64,000 nucleotides of DNA from Henckelia pumila (GCF_033568475.1 NC_133122.1:144431361-144495360); one strand, 5' to 3'. Numbered from the stretch's first letter, positions 11,939-23,797 are shown. Program-made: numbers and translations. Notes: generated by a model not told the origin, from the letters alone.

Positions 11939-12235
11939 TCTTACTATATTATTAAATTAGAGACCCTCTAATTAACAAACTTTCAATTAATTGGTGAAGC
12001 TTGATTTGAAATTACCAATCTCCTAACTTAATTTTCAATAAAATCAAAATTATTGGGCAAAATAGTTATTTTATACGGTTTCCTCTTTTCTAGCCATTAA
12101 AAGCTCACTTTGTATCCTTTGATATTATTTTATTTATAAAAATGACACCTACTTTATAAGATATATATATTTTTTGTGAATATTTGTTTAGAAAAACGTT
12201 ATATTTTTATTATTTTTTAATTTTACAATTTATTA
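11939..12235 (+). mobile_element. Helitron-like element copy B, lacking its 3' end
   Basis: It starts TCTTACTATATTATTAAA, a typical Helitron 5' end, and is more than 90% identical by eye to copy C for about 295 bp. It stops at TTTACAATTTATT, where copy C begins, and lacks the terminal 55 bp with the hairpin that copy C retains. No Rep/helicase is encoded. Confidence 0.65.
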
Positions 12236-12587
12236 CTATATTATTAAAGTAGAGACCCTCTAATTAACAAACTTTCAATTAATTGGTGAAGCTTTATTTG
12301 AAATTACCATTATCTCCTAACTTAATTTTCAATTAAATCAAAATTATTGGGCAAAATAGTTATTTTATACGGTTTCCTCTTTTCTAGCCATTAAAAGCTC
12401 ACTTTGTGCCCTTTGATATTATTTTATTTACAAAAATGATACTCACTTTATAAGATATATATTTTTGTGAATATTTGTTTAGAAAAACGTTATTTTTTTA
12501 TTATTTTTTAATTTTACAATTTATTATTTATTTTTTTTAAAAAAAAACGAAATGTACGAGCACACAATGCGTGCAACGAAATACTAA
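12236..12587 (+). mobile_element. Helitron-like element copy C, complete
   Basis: It begins ACTATATTATTAAAGTAGAG directly after copy B and ends with the near-palindrome GCACACAATGCGTGC (12560-12574) and CTAA|T at 12584. About 350 bp, non-coding and non-autonomous. Confidence 0.65.
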
Positions 12588-12895
12588 TATTATATTATAA
12601 AAAGCAAGAGTACATCTTAGCAACTAATTTGATCAGATATAATTACACCAATATAATTTTACAAAAAATATCTCCAACCAATCATGATATGAACCTATTT
12701 TAAAGGCAAAATGGTCATAAAAGACTACTTTTCTCTTAAACTTTTGATTGAATGCATTTTTTTTGGGACAAAACTCTATCATCTTCAATTTTTGTCTTTC
12801 TCGTGATTTTGCAAATGCCAAATACCTCGATGCCAAAGTTTTGTTTTGGTTAAATCGCATACACACGCATTGCATTGCGTGTGCCAGTGCAATAG
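12588..12895 (+). mobile_element. Helitron-like element copy D, diverged
   Basis: It starts with TATTATATTATAAAAAGCAAGAG-like sequence straight after copy C. It ends with a strong stem CACACGCA...TGCGTGTG (about 12858-12881) and a mutated terminus (AATAGT where CTAGT is expected). The interior is unrelated to B and C, so it is a different family that shares terminal logic. Confidence 0.45.
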
Positions 12896-12969
12896 TATAT
12901 TTTAAGAAATATTACCCAAAATAGTCTGATTTCATAAAGGACTCGCATCCACCCAATAAAATATTGGTG

Positions 12970-13532
12970 TTCAGTCTCTAAATCCAAAAGCAAATTAAGA
13001 ATCAGTCTCTTATCAGAAAAAATTTGTTTGCACTCCCTGGGCCCACATTATTTTACTCGGATAAAATTAAGTACAAAACATTGAAAATATGGTACAAATA
13101 CAAGATATTTGAGCACTAATTGTTCAAGATCGAGTACAAAAAATACAATTTTGAGTATAAAATCTAAACATCTTTATTAATGTGAACTTGCAACATGTGT
13201 TTGAGTACTCAAAAATCATATATTTGTACCAGATATAACACATTCGGTACTCAAAAATCACGTATGCGTACCATATTTTCAATGTTTTGTACCGATTTTC
13301 ATCCAAATAAGATAAATGTGTTATTAATATCAATATTTTTTAGTACTCGAAAATAATATATTTATACTAGATCTAACACATTTGATACTCAAATATCATG
13401 TATTTGTATCATATTTTTCATGTTTTGTACCGAATTTTATCCGAAACAAAACATGTGGGCCCAGAGAGTTTAAACAAAGTTTTTTTCTGACAGGGACTGA
13501 TCATTAATTTTTATTTAGATTTGGGGACTGAA
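12970..13532. mobile_element. Long-TIR MITE, family copy 1
   Basis: Terminal inverted repeats extend over more than 150 bp. The left arm has TTCAGTCTCTAAATCC, TTATCAGAAAAAA, CTGGGCCCACAT and CGGATAAAATT in that order; the reverse complement of the right arm has the same blocks in the same order. The middle has several dispersed copies of TTTGAGTACTCAAAA-like palindromes. No transposase is present. The same architecture and sequence recur at 23995-24561. Confidence 0.7.
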
Positions 13533-14087
13533 TTATAATTAACCAAAATAAAATATACGGTAGAAATAGAATAAGTTATGGCCGGTGTAAATTATGCTAA
13601 ATTGGGAAGTATATATCGTAAATTAATTATCGGATTAATTCACTTACGAAAATATCATTTCACTTACTATATACGGTCATTTTTCAAATCTCATAATTAT
13701 CGAATTTTTAGTTTTTTCTAATTAGAAAAATCGTAATACAAACTCAATAATAATTGCAAAGTCAATAAGAGCTCAAATATTTCAATTTTCAACCAATTAA
13801 TTTTTTTCCTAAATTTCGAAACAATAGTTTTTAGGGTAAAAATTCAAACTTGAAAATTCATATGTATCATAAATCAATATTATCGCAATTAAATATTCGA
13901 TAAAATTTTAGAATTATCGAATTTATCTCAAATCACATAATTTCAAAACCTACTACAGTAAATCAACCAAAAAAATATAATTGATTGTTTTATTTTTAAT
14001 TTTTTTTACATGGGGCTGATTTTTTTTTTTTAAATTTAGAAGTACTAAATTTTTTTTTTTGAAAAATTGGTTGGGATGGAGCCCACT
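13533..14087. other. AT-rich spacer
   Basis: No gene or repeat is recognised apart from poly-A/T tracts. Confidence 0.5.
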
Positions 14088-14112
14088 CTAGCCCAAGGAT
14101 GGCTCCGCCCCT
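14060..14112. mobile_element. hAT-type terminus
   Basis: Reverse-complemented, the segment reads CAGGGGCGGAGCCATCCTTG, a common plant hAT terminal inverted repeat. The opposite end was not found, so this is a solitary or decayed terminus. Confidence 0.4.
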
Positions 14113-14393
14113 GCCCACATGAGTAGTCAATCACAAACTGACACACCACCTTGAGGGATCGATATTTCCATTTTGGAAATGTCGATGCCCTCAAGGTGGC
14201 GTGTCAGTTTGTGACACAAATATAGCCAATCACAAACTGACACGCCACCTTGAGGGCATCGACATTTTCATTTTTGGAAAAGTCGATGTCACCTTGAGGG
14301 TACTGGGTAGGCCTGTCAGTTTGTGATTGGCTATATTTGTGGGTCTCATATGTGGGACCCATATGAGTAGCCAATCACAAACTGACACATCAT
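14113..14393. repeat. Nested fold-back repeat upstream of HO1
   Basis: The block AATCACAAACTGACAC-GCC-ACCTTGAGGG-CATCGAC occurs five times in alternating orientation, making at least two adjacent perfect or near-perfect hairpins. Loops are short (the TTTCCATTTTGGAAA type). Flanking TGAGTAG and TGTGGG-ACCCATATGAG repeats extend the symmetry. It is a MITE-like fold-back about 500 bp upstream of the HO1 start codon. Confidence 0.7.
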
Positions 14394-14890
14394 CCTTGGC
14401 ACGGTTCACAAAAATTCGACATCGAATTAATTCATAATTAATTAATTATAATCTATTATCTATCACTGTATATTATGTAAGAGTGATCTCTTGGTAGGAC
14501 CAATAAATTGAAAAAAAAAAATCTCTCAACTATCTCAATTTTTTTCCCTCAAATATGATTTTTTTAATTTTTAATTTAACTATTTTTTTTTTCTCCCCAA
14601 CTTTTTTATTTATTGATATACAATATACAATACAATCATTTTAAACTTTGTTAATTAATTAAAAGGGAAACCTAATGGTCAGAAGTCAGAACGACGTCGT
14701 ATAACTCCTTCTCCCACCCCAAGAAAGAAAATGGAGAATTCTATCCATTTCCATGGAAGAACATGGTTTTGTGCTAGCTAATACCATACATTCATTCCAT
14801 TTACCTATTGTTGTCCATACATATATACAGCATAATTAGATACATCCATTTCCATTTTCTTTCACCCATACTCCGTTAATTTTTCTTGCG
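14394..14890 (+). promoter_or_regulatory. Likely HO1 promoter and 5' UTR
   Basis: An AT-rich region ending at the HO1 ATG. A GACGTC palindrome (ACGT core, the type of site bound by bZIP factors such as HY5) lies at 14693-14698. A TATATATA-like box lies near 14818-14827, about 65 bp before the ATG. HY5 control of HO1 is an inference, not shown by sequence. Confidence 0.45.
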
Positions 14891-17514
14891 ATGGCTTCCA
14901 TAACACCCACCTCGCAATCCCAGTTTTTCAAGAAAACTCAGATTTCAATCTCCAAACAACCTCCCGCTCAACTTTTGTCGCTGCCCATCTCCATTTTTTC
15001 CGTGAAGAAGGCTAGGATGGTGGTTATTTCAGCAACGGCGGCTGCGGAGAAGCATAAGAAAAGATACCCGGGCGAGGCTAAGGGGTTTGTGGAGGAAATG
15101 AGATTTGTGGCTATGAAACTGCACACTAGGGACCAAGCTAAGGAAGGGGAGAAGGAGCCAGAGGGGCAGCCTGTGGCTAAATGGGACCCCACCATCGAAG
15201 GGTACCTGAAGTTCTTGGTGGATAGTAAGTATGTTTATGATACTCTCGAGAAGATTGTGGAGAGAGCTTCGTTCCCGGAATGTGAGTATGTTCTGTCAAG
15301 TTTTTTTATTTGTGCATTTGTTTGCTTCTTGGCCTGTCGTGGTATTTTGTGCTTGTCTTATTAGTTTGAATTTGCTGATGCTTGAGGAATTAGGATATGG
15401 AAGTTTTGATGTATGTATTAACCTTTTTAGTAGGTGAATTTTATCTTTTAAACTTAAGAAATGGTGGCTTGTCCGAAGGAAAATGAATGATCATTGATGT
15501 TTCATACATCTGATCAGTGCCAATTGTTCTCGTTTGATGTTTGTGATGTGTGTACATTTTCGCTATGTCCTGCTTCTGTGTTGCTTACTTTTCTCATTAA
15601 TTCTAATATTTTCTTCTTGTTTCTATGATATAGGAGAGGGCCTAAGCATTTGACTTTCATAATTGATAAAGGGGAAAGCTTTGTAACCAATGGCTTAACC
15701 GTGTGTTTCTTTGCTGACATTCAAGTAATTCAAGTGAATTTAAAGATTAAGAGGAGAGAATATGAGTTGGTTGCTTGTAATAGGGCAATCATTAAGAATT
15801 TGGAAGAAACACATTATGGAGTTCTTGAAATGGGGCAAATTTCGTAACTTTTTTATTTGTCAATCCGAATATGTGATTTCATCATTGCAGCTACATAGTT
15901 GTTTGTCAACTTCGGTTGTACTTGTTGTGTTGAAGAAAGAATATGCACTGTGTTACTCAACCTGTTCCAAGAAAAAAAATTGTTTGCATAAAAGTTAACA
16001 AATCGAACTGCACTTTAGTTTTAAAATGTTCTTGGCTGATTTTTCTGTAGTTATAATAATGATAGAGAGCTTTAGTTGCTTAAAATTTGTATGTGTTGTG
16101 TAATTTCTAAGTCAAATGCAATTACTTTTAATTTTCAGATGCAGAATTCCGTAACACAGGCCTAGAAAGATCAGAATGCCTTGCAAAAGACTTGGAATGG
16201 TTTAGGCAGCAAGGCCATATTATACCAGAACCATCCTCCCCAGGTGTTACTTATGCTGAGTATCTTCAGGAATTATCGGAAAAAGATCCTCAGGCATTCC
16301 TTTGCCATTTCTACAACACATACTTTGCTCACTCTGCTGGTGGCAGGATGATAGGAAGAAAGGTAAAGGTTATTCGTGAATTATTATAATTTCCTGAACT
16401 TCAAAATGCTAGTCTGTCCCTAACGATGCTCTTTCGTTCCAAGTTATGCACGTTTCTATATGTTGTACATTATGTTTGTTGACTAAATTAGTTGATCGAT
16501 CAGTAAATAACTTGACTCAAACAAGGGGAAAATAAGATGAACTTGGTGCTTAATATGAGCCTATGCATCCCTTTACTACCACCTTAAAAACGATCTTATC
16601 ATTCATTTTAGCTTTTCCATCGTTCGATATTATACTTCCTCACGTCATACCTTAACAACACTACATTTTAACCATTATCTAGCAAATTACACCTGTTGAA
16701 CCTCTATAAAAAGAAGAGGACTGATTGGATCAGCTTCGGAATGAAAATTAAAGGATTGTAAGTTGGCTTCCATTGTTAACCTTTAGGAGTTAAAGTTTGA
16801 GAATGTTGAGAGTGAAATCAAAGATGGATATTTATAAATCCATTGTAAATGGTCCTAATGGATAATAGTTCATGATGGAGCTTGTCGTGCCATTGGTCCG
16901 CATGCTTGAGGGTCATTCTCTAAGTAGTTGTGGAGTATATAGATAGATCTAAATGCTGAATATGAACAAATCGATTCACGGATATATGATGTTAGATATT
17001 CGGGAGGAGTATGAGACAAAATAAATCCACTTGGTTACAGACTTGGTACAACCCAACGTCATCATTCCCTTTGGTCTGCACAACACAAAAATTAGTCCAA
17101 AGGTCTACAAGAAGATAAAAAATAAGAGGCCGAGGATGTGATTCATCTCGAACACAACTTCTTGTTATGTTGTATCCATTTGACATACGCTTTTATCTAT
17201 TTTCTTCCTTATCAGGTGGCGGAGAAGATCCTTGATGGCAAAGAATTGGAGTTCTACAAATGGGATGGGGACCTCTCCCAACTATTGCAGAATGTTCGCG
17301 ACAACCTAAATAATGTTGCCCAAGTAAAGTCTTGTTCATAATTTTGTCGCAAAATTTTTCAGCTTCTAAGAGACCATATCATTTCATCTTATCAATGTTT
17401 TTTCTTCGGAAATTCTTGCAGAACTGGACGAGGGAGGAGAAGGATCATTGCCTTGAAGAAACAGAAAAATCATTTAAATTTTCGGGGACGATTCTCCGAT
17501 TAATACTATCTTGA
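14891..17514 (+). CDS. HO1: Heme oxygenase 1, chloroplastic
   Basis: It opens heme to biliverdin IXa using ferredoxin, the first committed step of phytochromobilin synthesis in the plastid stroma. Four exons join in phase: 14891-15281, 16139-16362, 17216-17323 and 17422-17514 (816 nt, 271 residues, normal for plant HO1). Residues 1 to about 50 form a Ser/Thr/Lys-rich plastid transit peptide. The mature protein starts near [35 protein letters not shown] carries the proximal heme-ligand His (residue 78). [11 protein letters not shown] (193-203) is the distal helix with the Gly pair over the heme. It ends with [13 protein letters not shown] and TGA at 17512. All splice sites are GT-AG. It groups with HY1-type (HO1/3/4) rather than HO2, because the proximal His is kept. 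No disabling change was seen. Confidence 0.95.
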
Positions 17515-18778
17515 TGTGGGAACTTGCAATTCCAGTCTCTGGTATTTCAAGATTCACTCTGCTTGTATACATGTGTTATAAGTATGCTGGTGTATGAAAA
17601 ACTTAAGCGTGGTTACCTAATCAAGCCATTTTCTTGACCCACTTTCGATGACAAATTAATGCCATTCAAACTGTGTAATAATCGGATCTAACTATAAACA
17701 AATTTGAATTTAAAAATAAAACAACAAATTTAAATTTTGAAGTAACGTTCACTTTGTTGTTTGTCTCCTGCGGATGTGTAATTGTAAGAAATGGCGTTCT
17801 TATATAATTTTAAATTGTAATACTTTATATGAATTCATAGTATTAATTCAATAGAATGTTTTCACCGTTGGGTATTTTGGAGTGTTGATTTTTATTCAAT
17901 TTAAATCTATGCTTCTCTACTATCTCTACTATGGCGAGAAGACACCAAGTTTTCTTTCCTCTTTTTTTTTTTTTTTTTTTTTACTCTCTTCTCCCATGAT
18001 TATTCCCTACACACTGTTGTCATGGCAAAGGACAGTAAAAATTTTAATAACTCCCAACCTTATTTATTCTCAGTCTCTTCGATTCTTTATCTCTCCTACG
18101 TCTCTAAACAAATGTTTTCTCCCCAAACTACACACCGATGTTACGGCGAAGGGCATGATAAATTTTTTAATAACTTCCAACCTTCTTATTTATCTTTCAA
18201 TTCTGAAAGACAAAATACAAAACAAAGATCGAAAGTTTCTATTCGAATGCAAGGCGAAAATGGTGATTTTTTTTCCTCTTCTGTTTCTCAGTCGATTTGT
18301 ATGCCTGATTATAGTGATTTTTTTTTTAATTTCTTATCTTCTATCTTTTTTTTTGTACATTTGTTGTGAAAATTGTGAAATATGAGAATATAGTTTTCTG
18401 AATTTACAAATACTGATACATGTGCAGGTTGAAGGCCACTTTATTTGCTGGCTTAGTAGTGCGGCTGTGTGTGGTGCCCTTGGGGGTGGGGCTCACCCCT
18501 TTTTTTTTTAAGTAATGAGGACTGAGGACCCAAATGTTTCCAAAGAGTTTATAAATCATTTACAATTCACCTTTTTGTACTTTACTGTTGTGTATTTTTT
18601 TGGTATGACGATTCTTATTTTCTTTCTTATCTCTGTCTATGTACGTTGATTTATACAAGATTAGAATGGATTTTATGATTTGTTATTGGATCTTTAATCT
18701 TCTTAATCGTGTTCTTATTAAGTTTGTATGAGTTTTTTTTATTGCTTTTTAACGTATTTATTTAATGAGTAACACTCA
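17515..18778. other. 3' flank of HO1 and AT-rich spacer
   Basis: It contains the HO1 3' UTR and then pyrimidine-rich, low-complexity DNA. A T tract of about 20 lies at 17965-17982. Two loosely similar segments, about 17990-18100 and 18110-18230, look like a degenerate duplication. The long frame at 17882-18385 is Phe/Leu/Ser-rich by composition and I do not accept it as a gene. Confidence 0.5.
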
Positions 18779-18924
18779 TGTGAGACGGTTTCATTTGTGA
18801 GACGAGTCAACCCTACCCATATTTATAATAATAAGTATTAATTTTAACATAAAATATAATACTTTTTAATAAATAAACCATATACAAAATCCGTCTCAAA
18901 AAAATGATTGAGACCGTCTCACAG
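18779..18924. mobile_element. Short MITE with TGTGAGACGGT ends
   Basis: The left end TGTGAGACGGTTTCA and reverse-complemented right end TGTGAGACGGTCTCA form terminal inverted repeats, with subterminal GTGAGACG and CGTCTCAA. It is 146 bp, AT-rich and non-coding. This sequence type is common in asterid genomes (from memory). Confidence 0.65.
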
Positions 18925-19106
18925 GAGTTTTTTTCTATTTTGCTATGGAAAAATAAGGGATATAGACTATATATTACCCCTGCTTTAAATATTTTCTCTC
19001 TCCTCCTTCTTCTCAACTCTCATTTTCCCTCCTTTCTTCCCTCTCCAGATTCGAACCTGACACTCCTTTCTCCTCTCTCCTCCTAGACTTTAACCACTAA
19101 ACCATC
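18925..19106 (-). mobile_element. tRNA-derived SINE
   Basis: On the minus strand the sequence begins GGTTTAGTGGTTAAAGT (polymerase III A-box, 19087-19103). About 35 bases later comes GGTTCGAATCT (B-box, 19047-19057). This is the internal promoter of a tRNA-like head, followed by a GA-rich body. It is not a functional tRNA, since the anticodon arm is replaced by a purine run. The 3' end near 18930 is approximate. Confidence 0.55.
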
Positions 19107-20562
19107 AATATTTTTGATAATAATACTACACAATAAAATATATAAACAATGGTTTGGGTTGACCCAAGCCTGGGTCGACCAAGCCGGATGAACCAAATTA
19201 AAAACAAATACCCGGTTATGACTTACCCGGATCTTAATTAAGATCCTAATTCACAAGCCCTAACTCTCCTTCCCTCACCGTAAAAGAAAAAACACACAAA
19301 CTCTTCTTTCCACTTTGGGCATCTTGAATTTTTGATTCGCCCCAACTCCATGGGTATCTTTTGAATTCGAAGACAATCTCTGTTGTATCCTTGTGTGTTC
19401 AAGGGCCTGATACTTGTATCTCCTGAGCTCGTGTCAGCAATTAGGATGGTGTGTGGATTGACGTTAGCTTCAGATGCGATAGATGATGGGGAAGAGGCTA
19501 ATGGATGGCGCTGGAGTTGAATTGAAGGTATAAAATGGTTAACAAATTCAAATTCTTTCCACCGATTTCTTCTTAAATTCAAATCCAATTCAGAGTCACA
19601 CTTTCGGCCATGAAATCGTGCAGGAGGTATAGAACCTTAAATTCAAATCAAATTCTTACATTATCTGAAAGGATTAGTGCCCAGATATGTCTATACGGCT
19701 TTGTCAATGGAAATATGGAGCACTCCGATGTTTATACTGATTTTTGTTGTTGAATACTTGAATTAGATAATTTTTAGTTGTAATTTGGAACTGAAGGGTG
19801 GCATGCTATGCAGTGGCAAATTGATCTAATGAAAAGAGCAGTATGCTTATAATTTGGTTATTTTGTGCTAGCCATGCCATTTTTTGTGTTCTTTCAAGGT
19901 TGCTAGGTGATTGATTACTTGTGCAATGTTGGGACATAATCTATACCTTGAAGACTTAACTAGTACTAAATACTAATTGGCTACTTAGCCTAATATTTTG
20001 GTCCTTTTTTCAGGATAGGTAGTAGATTTCATTACTGTTTTCACCTGCTTGACCATGATATTGGTTTGGATTGTAGGTGAAATACTGCTCAGAGAATGGC
20101 AAGCGTCTCATACATTTCTCCACCTGTGAAATCTATGGAAAACGATTGGTTCCTTTTTACCTAAAGATAGCCCATTGCGAGGGGTGAGCTTTTGCTTTAG
20201 TTGGCTTTTATGATTTGATAATTTAGTTATGCTACATAAGAGAAGTCTTGTTTCCATTTGCTTTGTTAAGTGCTTTTTCTGTGTTTCATAACTGGACCGG
20301 CAAAGGGAGGTATCAGCTTCTCAAATGTCACTTAAAAAGTTGTCCATGTGGCACGCCTAGCAGTCATTTTAAGTTAAAATTATTTCATAAACGTGGTTAC
20401 TCTTAACGAACTCCCTTTCTGTCTCGATCATAATCCAAAAATTTTGTTAATTTATATATAATACATTTTAGAAGTCTTGCTCCTATTTTCTTTGTCGAGT
20501 TCTATCTACAGCTGGAACAACAATGATAAATAAGCCCAATGATGGAAAAAATTAACACATTG
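19107..20562. other. Intergenic, no supported gene
   Basis: AT-rich DNA. The 116-codon minus-strand frame at 19238-19588 has no family resemblance. A plus-strand ATG at 20096 gives only 22 codons. Nothing else is recognised. Confidence 0.4.
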
Positions 20563-20838
20563 AAGTGGTATGACGGTTCTGAATCATCAATGGCCTTTGT
20601 GGATCGCCGGAGTAAGCAGCCGCCATCGCGTCCCCCTCCCCCTCCACTTTTTCCTTAATTATTTTGAAAAATTCCCGTCCTTTTGCGTGATGGTTGGCTG
20701 TTTGCTCGTGGAGGTGTGCGGAAGGCCTTTGATGATTCTCCGTCAGTATTCTTAGCCGCTCGTGATTTGCCAAAAGCTATGAGCTCTGAGGGCTTTACAT
20801 TTTATCGTTCTCTTGAAGAATTTATTCCCACTTGCTGA
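20563..20838 (+). pseudogene. Unidentified coding-like segment with two in-frame stops
   Basis: One reading frame gives WYDGSESSMAFVDRRSKQPP followed by a proline run, then two stops (near 20647 and 20665). The same frame then gives DGWLFARGGVRKAFDDSPSV and FLAARDLPKAMSSEGFTFYR before a TGA at 20836. The amino-acid composition looks like real protein and the frame is kept across both stops. I do not recognise the family. It could be a decayed exon or chance. Confidence 0.3.
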
Positions 20839-22910
20839 GATTTGGAAATGCATGCTAGTGTTCGTTTTATGGTGCTTTCTAATTTTTGGAAAAATCACAA
20901 TTTAGTCCTTTTTAGCATTTCTTTTGGTGAATAGTTCAAAGGTTGCATTTAAAAAAAAATTGATTTACTCTTTCCTAGAATCAGATTTACTCGAACACTG
21001 ATATATTGAAAGATGAAGATTCAAGGTGTACCATGACATCATGCTAGAGTTAATTATTAAATGAACCACTAGGTTTAATTTATTAAATAAATTAGGGGTT
21101 TAATTAATGTTTATAGGCTGTTTATATTATTTTAATTTTTGGATTATTTGTAATTAGGATTTTTATGGCTCGCTTTAGATAGAATTTTAAGTCCAAGCTG
21201 ACCTTTCTTAGTGGGATAAAGGCTTGTGTGTTGTGGTTCTCTTCACGACAATTAATTTCTCATTGCTGAGAATTGAAAATATAACTGTTAACATTCCAGA
21301 TGTATGGATTAGGTTCCCATCCCTGCCTATCTTCTTGTTTTAATGACATAGTCCTTTTTAGCATTTATTGCATAGGTATTTCAAACATAACATTTTTAGA
21401 TTTGTTCAAAATTTCATTGGTTTAATTTGATCACGATTCCGGCAGCTGCCCACAACTTAGGGCTGATGAGGGCAACTCAAAAGGTTTTGGAGATGATTAA
21501 TAGAACTAATTTTTTCGATATGTTTAACCTTGTCTGGGTCATCCACTTTTGAGTTGACCTTCTTTCGCGGTATAGGTTTAATCTAGCTTGAAATCGATAC
21601 ACCCAGACCAAAAAAAAGATTTAGTATTCTTCCACTCTATAATGTTTATCATAAATTATTAGAACTGAGGTCGTTAGATTGACATCTTTTCTACCCCTTC
21701 AAATCTTTGGAGTTGATAATTTTTATTCACATTTGGCTAAGGAAAAGACACTTGTGGTCCTTTCTTTTTTTGATGGTGATGGTTTTGAGTTGTATTTGAG
21801 TACCAGTTTATGTTTACCCTAAACATCCTGAAGATTATTAACTTTTATCAAAGCCCAATGATGGTATATTACAAGGTTATGAGTATAGCTCTTATTTTGG
21901 TTGATTGCCTCCCGCATCATCTTAACCAATCGTAGTCATCGTCATCATCATAGTCATCATCATTATCAGCAACACTCTTCTTGTTATTATTATTGTTGTT
22001 GTTGTTGTTATTATTGTTAAGAATTTACCATATTGGTGGTGTTGATGATGTGGGATTGGCTTTCTCAAAATCATTAGATGTTACCATAACCATCTGTGTT
22101 CTGAGGGCTTTTATGAATAATTTGTGATACCAAGCTTTTGTTTTCCCTTTTATTTGTTCATTGTCTTAGAATTTCTTTTATTTGTATCTCTCCAAATAAC
22201 TAATTCTTTGTTGTGGTTACATTTGTGTGTTGATTTTATAGAGTTCAAATTTTGGAAAACTAAAGTCTTAATTACCATTTGTGTTATTCTTATATGTTGT
22301 TTTTCCTCCTAATGTTTCTTAAAAGATGTCTTGAACCTTTTTTAGTTGCTCCTAATTTATTACTAATTTTGTTGATCGAGGTCATGCTCCTATTCTTACT
22401 GTGTAGGGTGTGACCCGGACTTTTTTTCCTGTTTTCTAATTGTAAGTTTCACTCTGTTGTACCAATACATGGAGTAGTTGTTCATAGGCGTTTTGTTTCA
22501 AATGATACAATTCGTAAACAAAATGCGATTTTTGTAACATGGGGAATGTTGATGGTCATCTTGTTGGATAGAAGTATCACTGTTGATGAAGTGAAAACAT
22601 TATTTAAAATATTGAGAAATTTGTTGTTGTGGATCAAATGACAGAAATTGATCAATATTAGCAACTTTCAACATTAGAGTTTGATTTCATCTTCTCATGA
22701 ATGATATCTCGTTGCAATATGGTAGGATAATGGCCAAGTTTCCCGTTTATGTTGGAAAAGGCAAAACCAAGTCTAGTTCCACTTTGTTGTAACAGGTTTG
22801 TTTGATGTTGGCATAAGGGTAAAATCTGTGTGATTTTGGTATTCCCCTAGATTTGAGGGGCTAAAAGATTTTGTCCTTGGGTTAGCATTGAAGAAACCTA
22901 TTAGGCTGTG
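20839..22910. other. Intergenic with CAT and TTG microsatellites
   Basis: There is no gene I can support. Short CATCAT/GTCATCAT and TTATTG/TTGTTG repeats lie at about 21930-22015. Confidence 0.45.
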
Positions 22911-22913
22911 TTT

Positions 22914-23797
22914 GGTACTAGTGATTGACTGTGATTGTGGGCTTTTTTAAAAATAAACTCACGTTTTGTACAATTTTAATTAAACCAACTGAATCTGTCG
23001 CGGGAAGGATAAGGGTGTACTCAACTAGATAAAATAAACCCTTCTACTATTAATCATCTACGTTAATTCCAAGTATGTACCTTACCCTAACCCAAAAAAA
23101 CCCCTGTTCAGCTGTTCTCTCCGCTAACATCTAATTGATGGACCAAAAAAAATTGTGTATGTTGAAATTTCTCCTCTAACAACTGCTAAATCTTCAGAAA
23201 TCGGAGGAGTCCTCATCCGGCTAAAACTCACACATTAATTCTCTCTGTCTCGGCAAATCATTGTGAAAAACTCTATTTAATTTATTTTCATATGGTGTTG
23301 CAAACATGAAATTTGGTTCTTGGGTTTTGACGGAGGAACCATGATTTCGTTTTTCTCCCTTTTTCACTTCATTTGATTGGATTCAATGCGTTTATCTGTT
23401 TTTTTTTTCCTGAAATATCTGTTTGTTATTGCTTTGCTTAATTTATTGTGTCGCTCTGTGCAAATGAAAATCTCATTAAATTTCATTATCAGATTTGAAA
23501 TTGCTGTGTTATATGTGGAATTCAATCTTCTGCACAATAGGCTAGGTTTTTCTGAAGTACATGGAGGAAACGTTGGGGAAGAAGTAAAAAAAAGTAGTCT
23601 GTTAATTTAATTATTCAATAAAAAATAAAGGGGTATTATTGGCAAAGATATTTTAAACCATTATTTAATTTTATTCCTAAAAATAAAACCAAACACAATA
23701 TTATTTTCAGCACAAATTATTAATTCTTATTTATCAGATCTTTTATCATTTATTTACTAATTATTCAATAATCTCATCAATTGAATCAAATACTGCC
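22914..23797. mobile_element. Harbinger/Tourist-like non-autonomous element
   Basis: The left end GGCTGTGTTTGGTAC and reverse-complemented right end GGCAGTATTTGATTC are imperfect terminal inverted repeats. Both sides are flanked by TTA (22911-22913 and 23798-23800), the 3-bp target of PIF/Harbinger elements. It is 884 bp long. The 77-codon frame inside is not transposase. An internal CCAAACACAATATT near 23690 may mark a second, nested end. Confidence 0.6.

Noticed and set aside
17882-18385. 167-codon frame after HO1
   Set aside because: Phe/Leu/Ser-rich translation of a pyrimidine-rich tract; no start context, domain or splice partner.
19047-19103. Functional tRNA gene
   Set aside because: A- and B-box-like sequences are present, but the anticodon arm is a purine run and no acceptor stem forms; SINE head instead.
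19238-19588. 116-codon minus-strand ORF
   Set aside because: No recognisable motif, and no neighbouring exon in phase.
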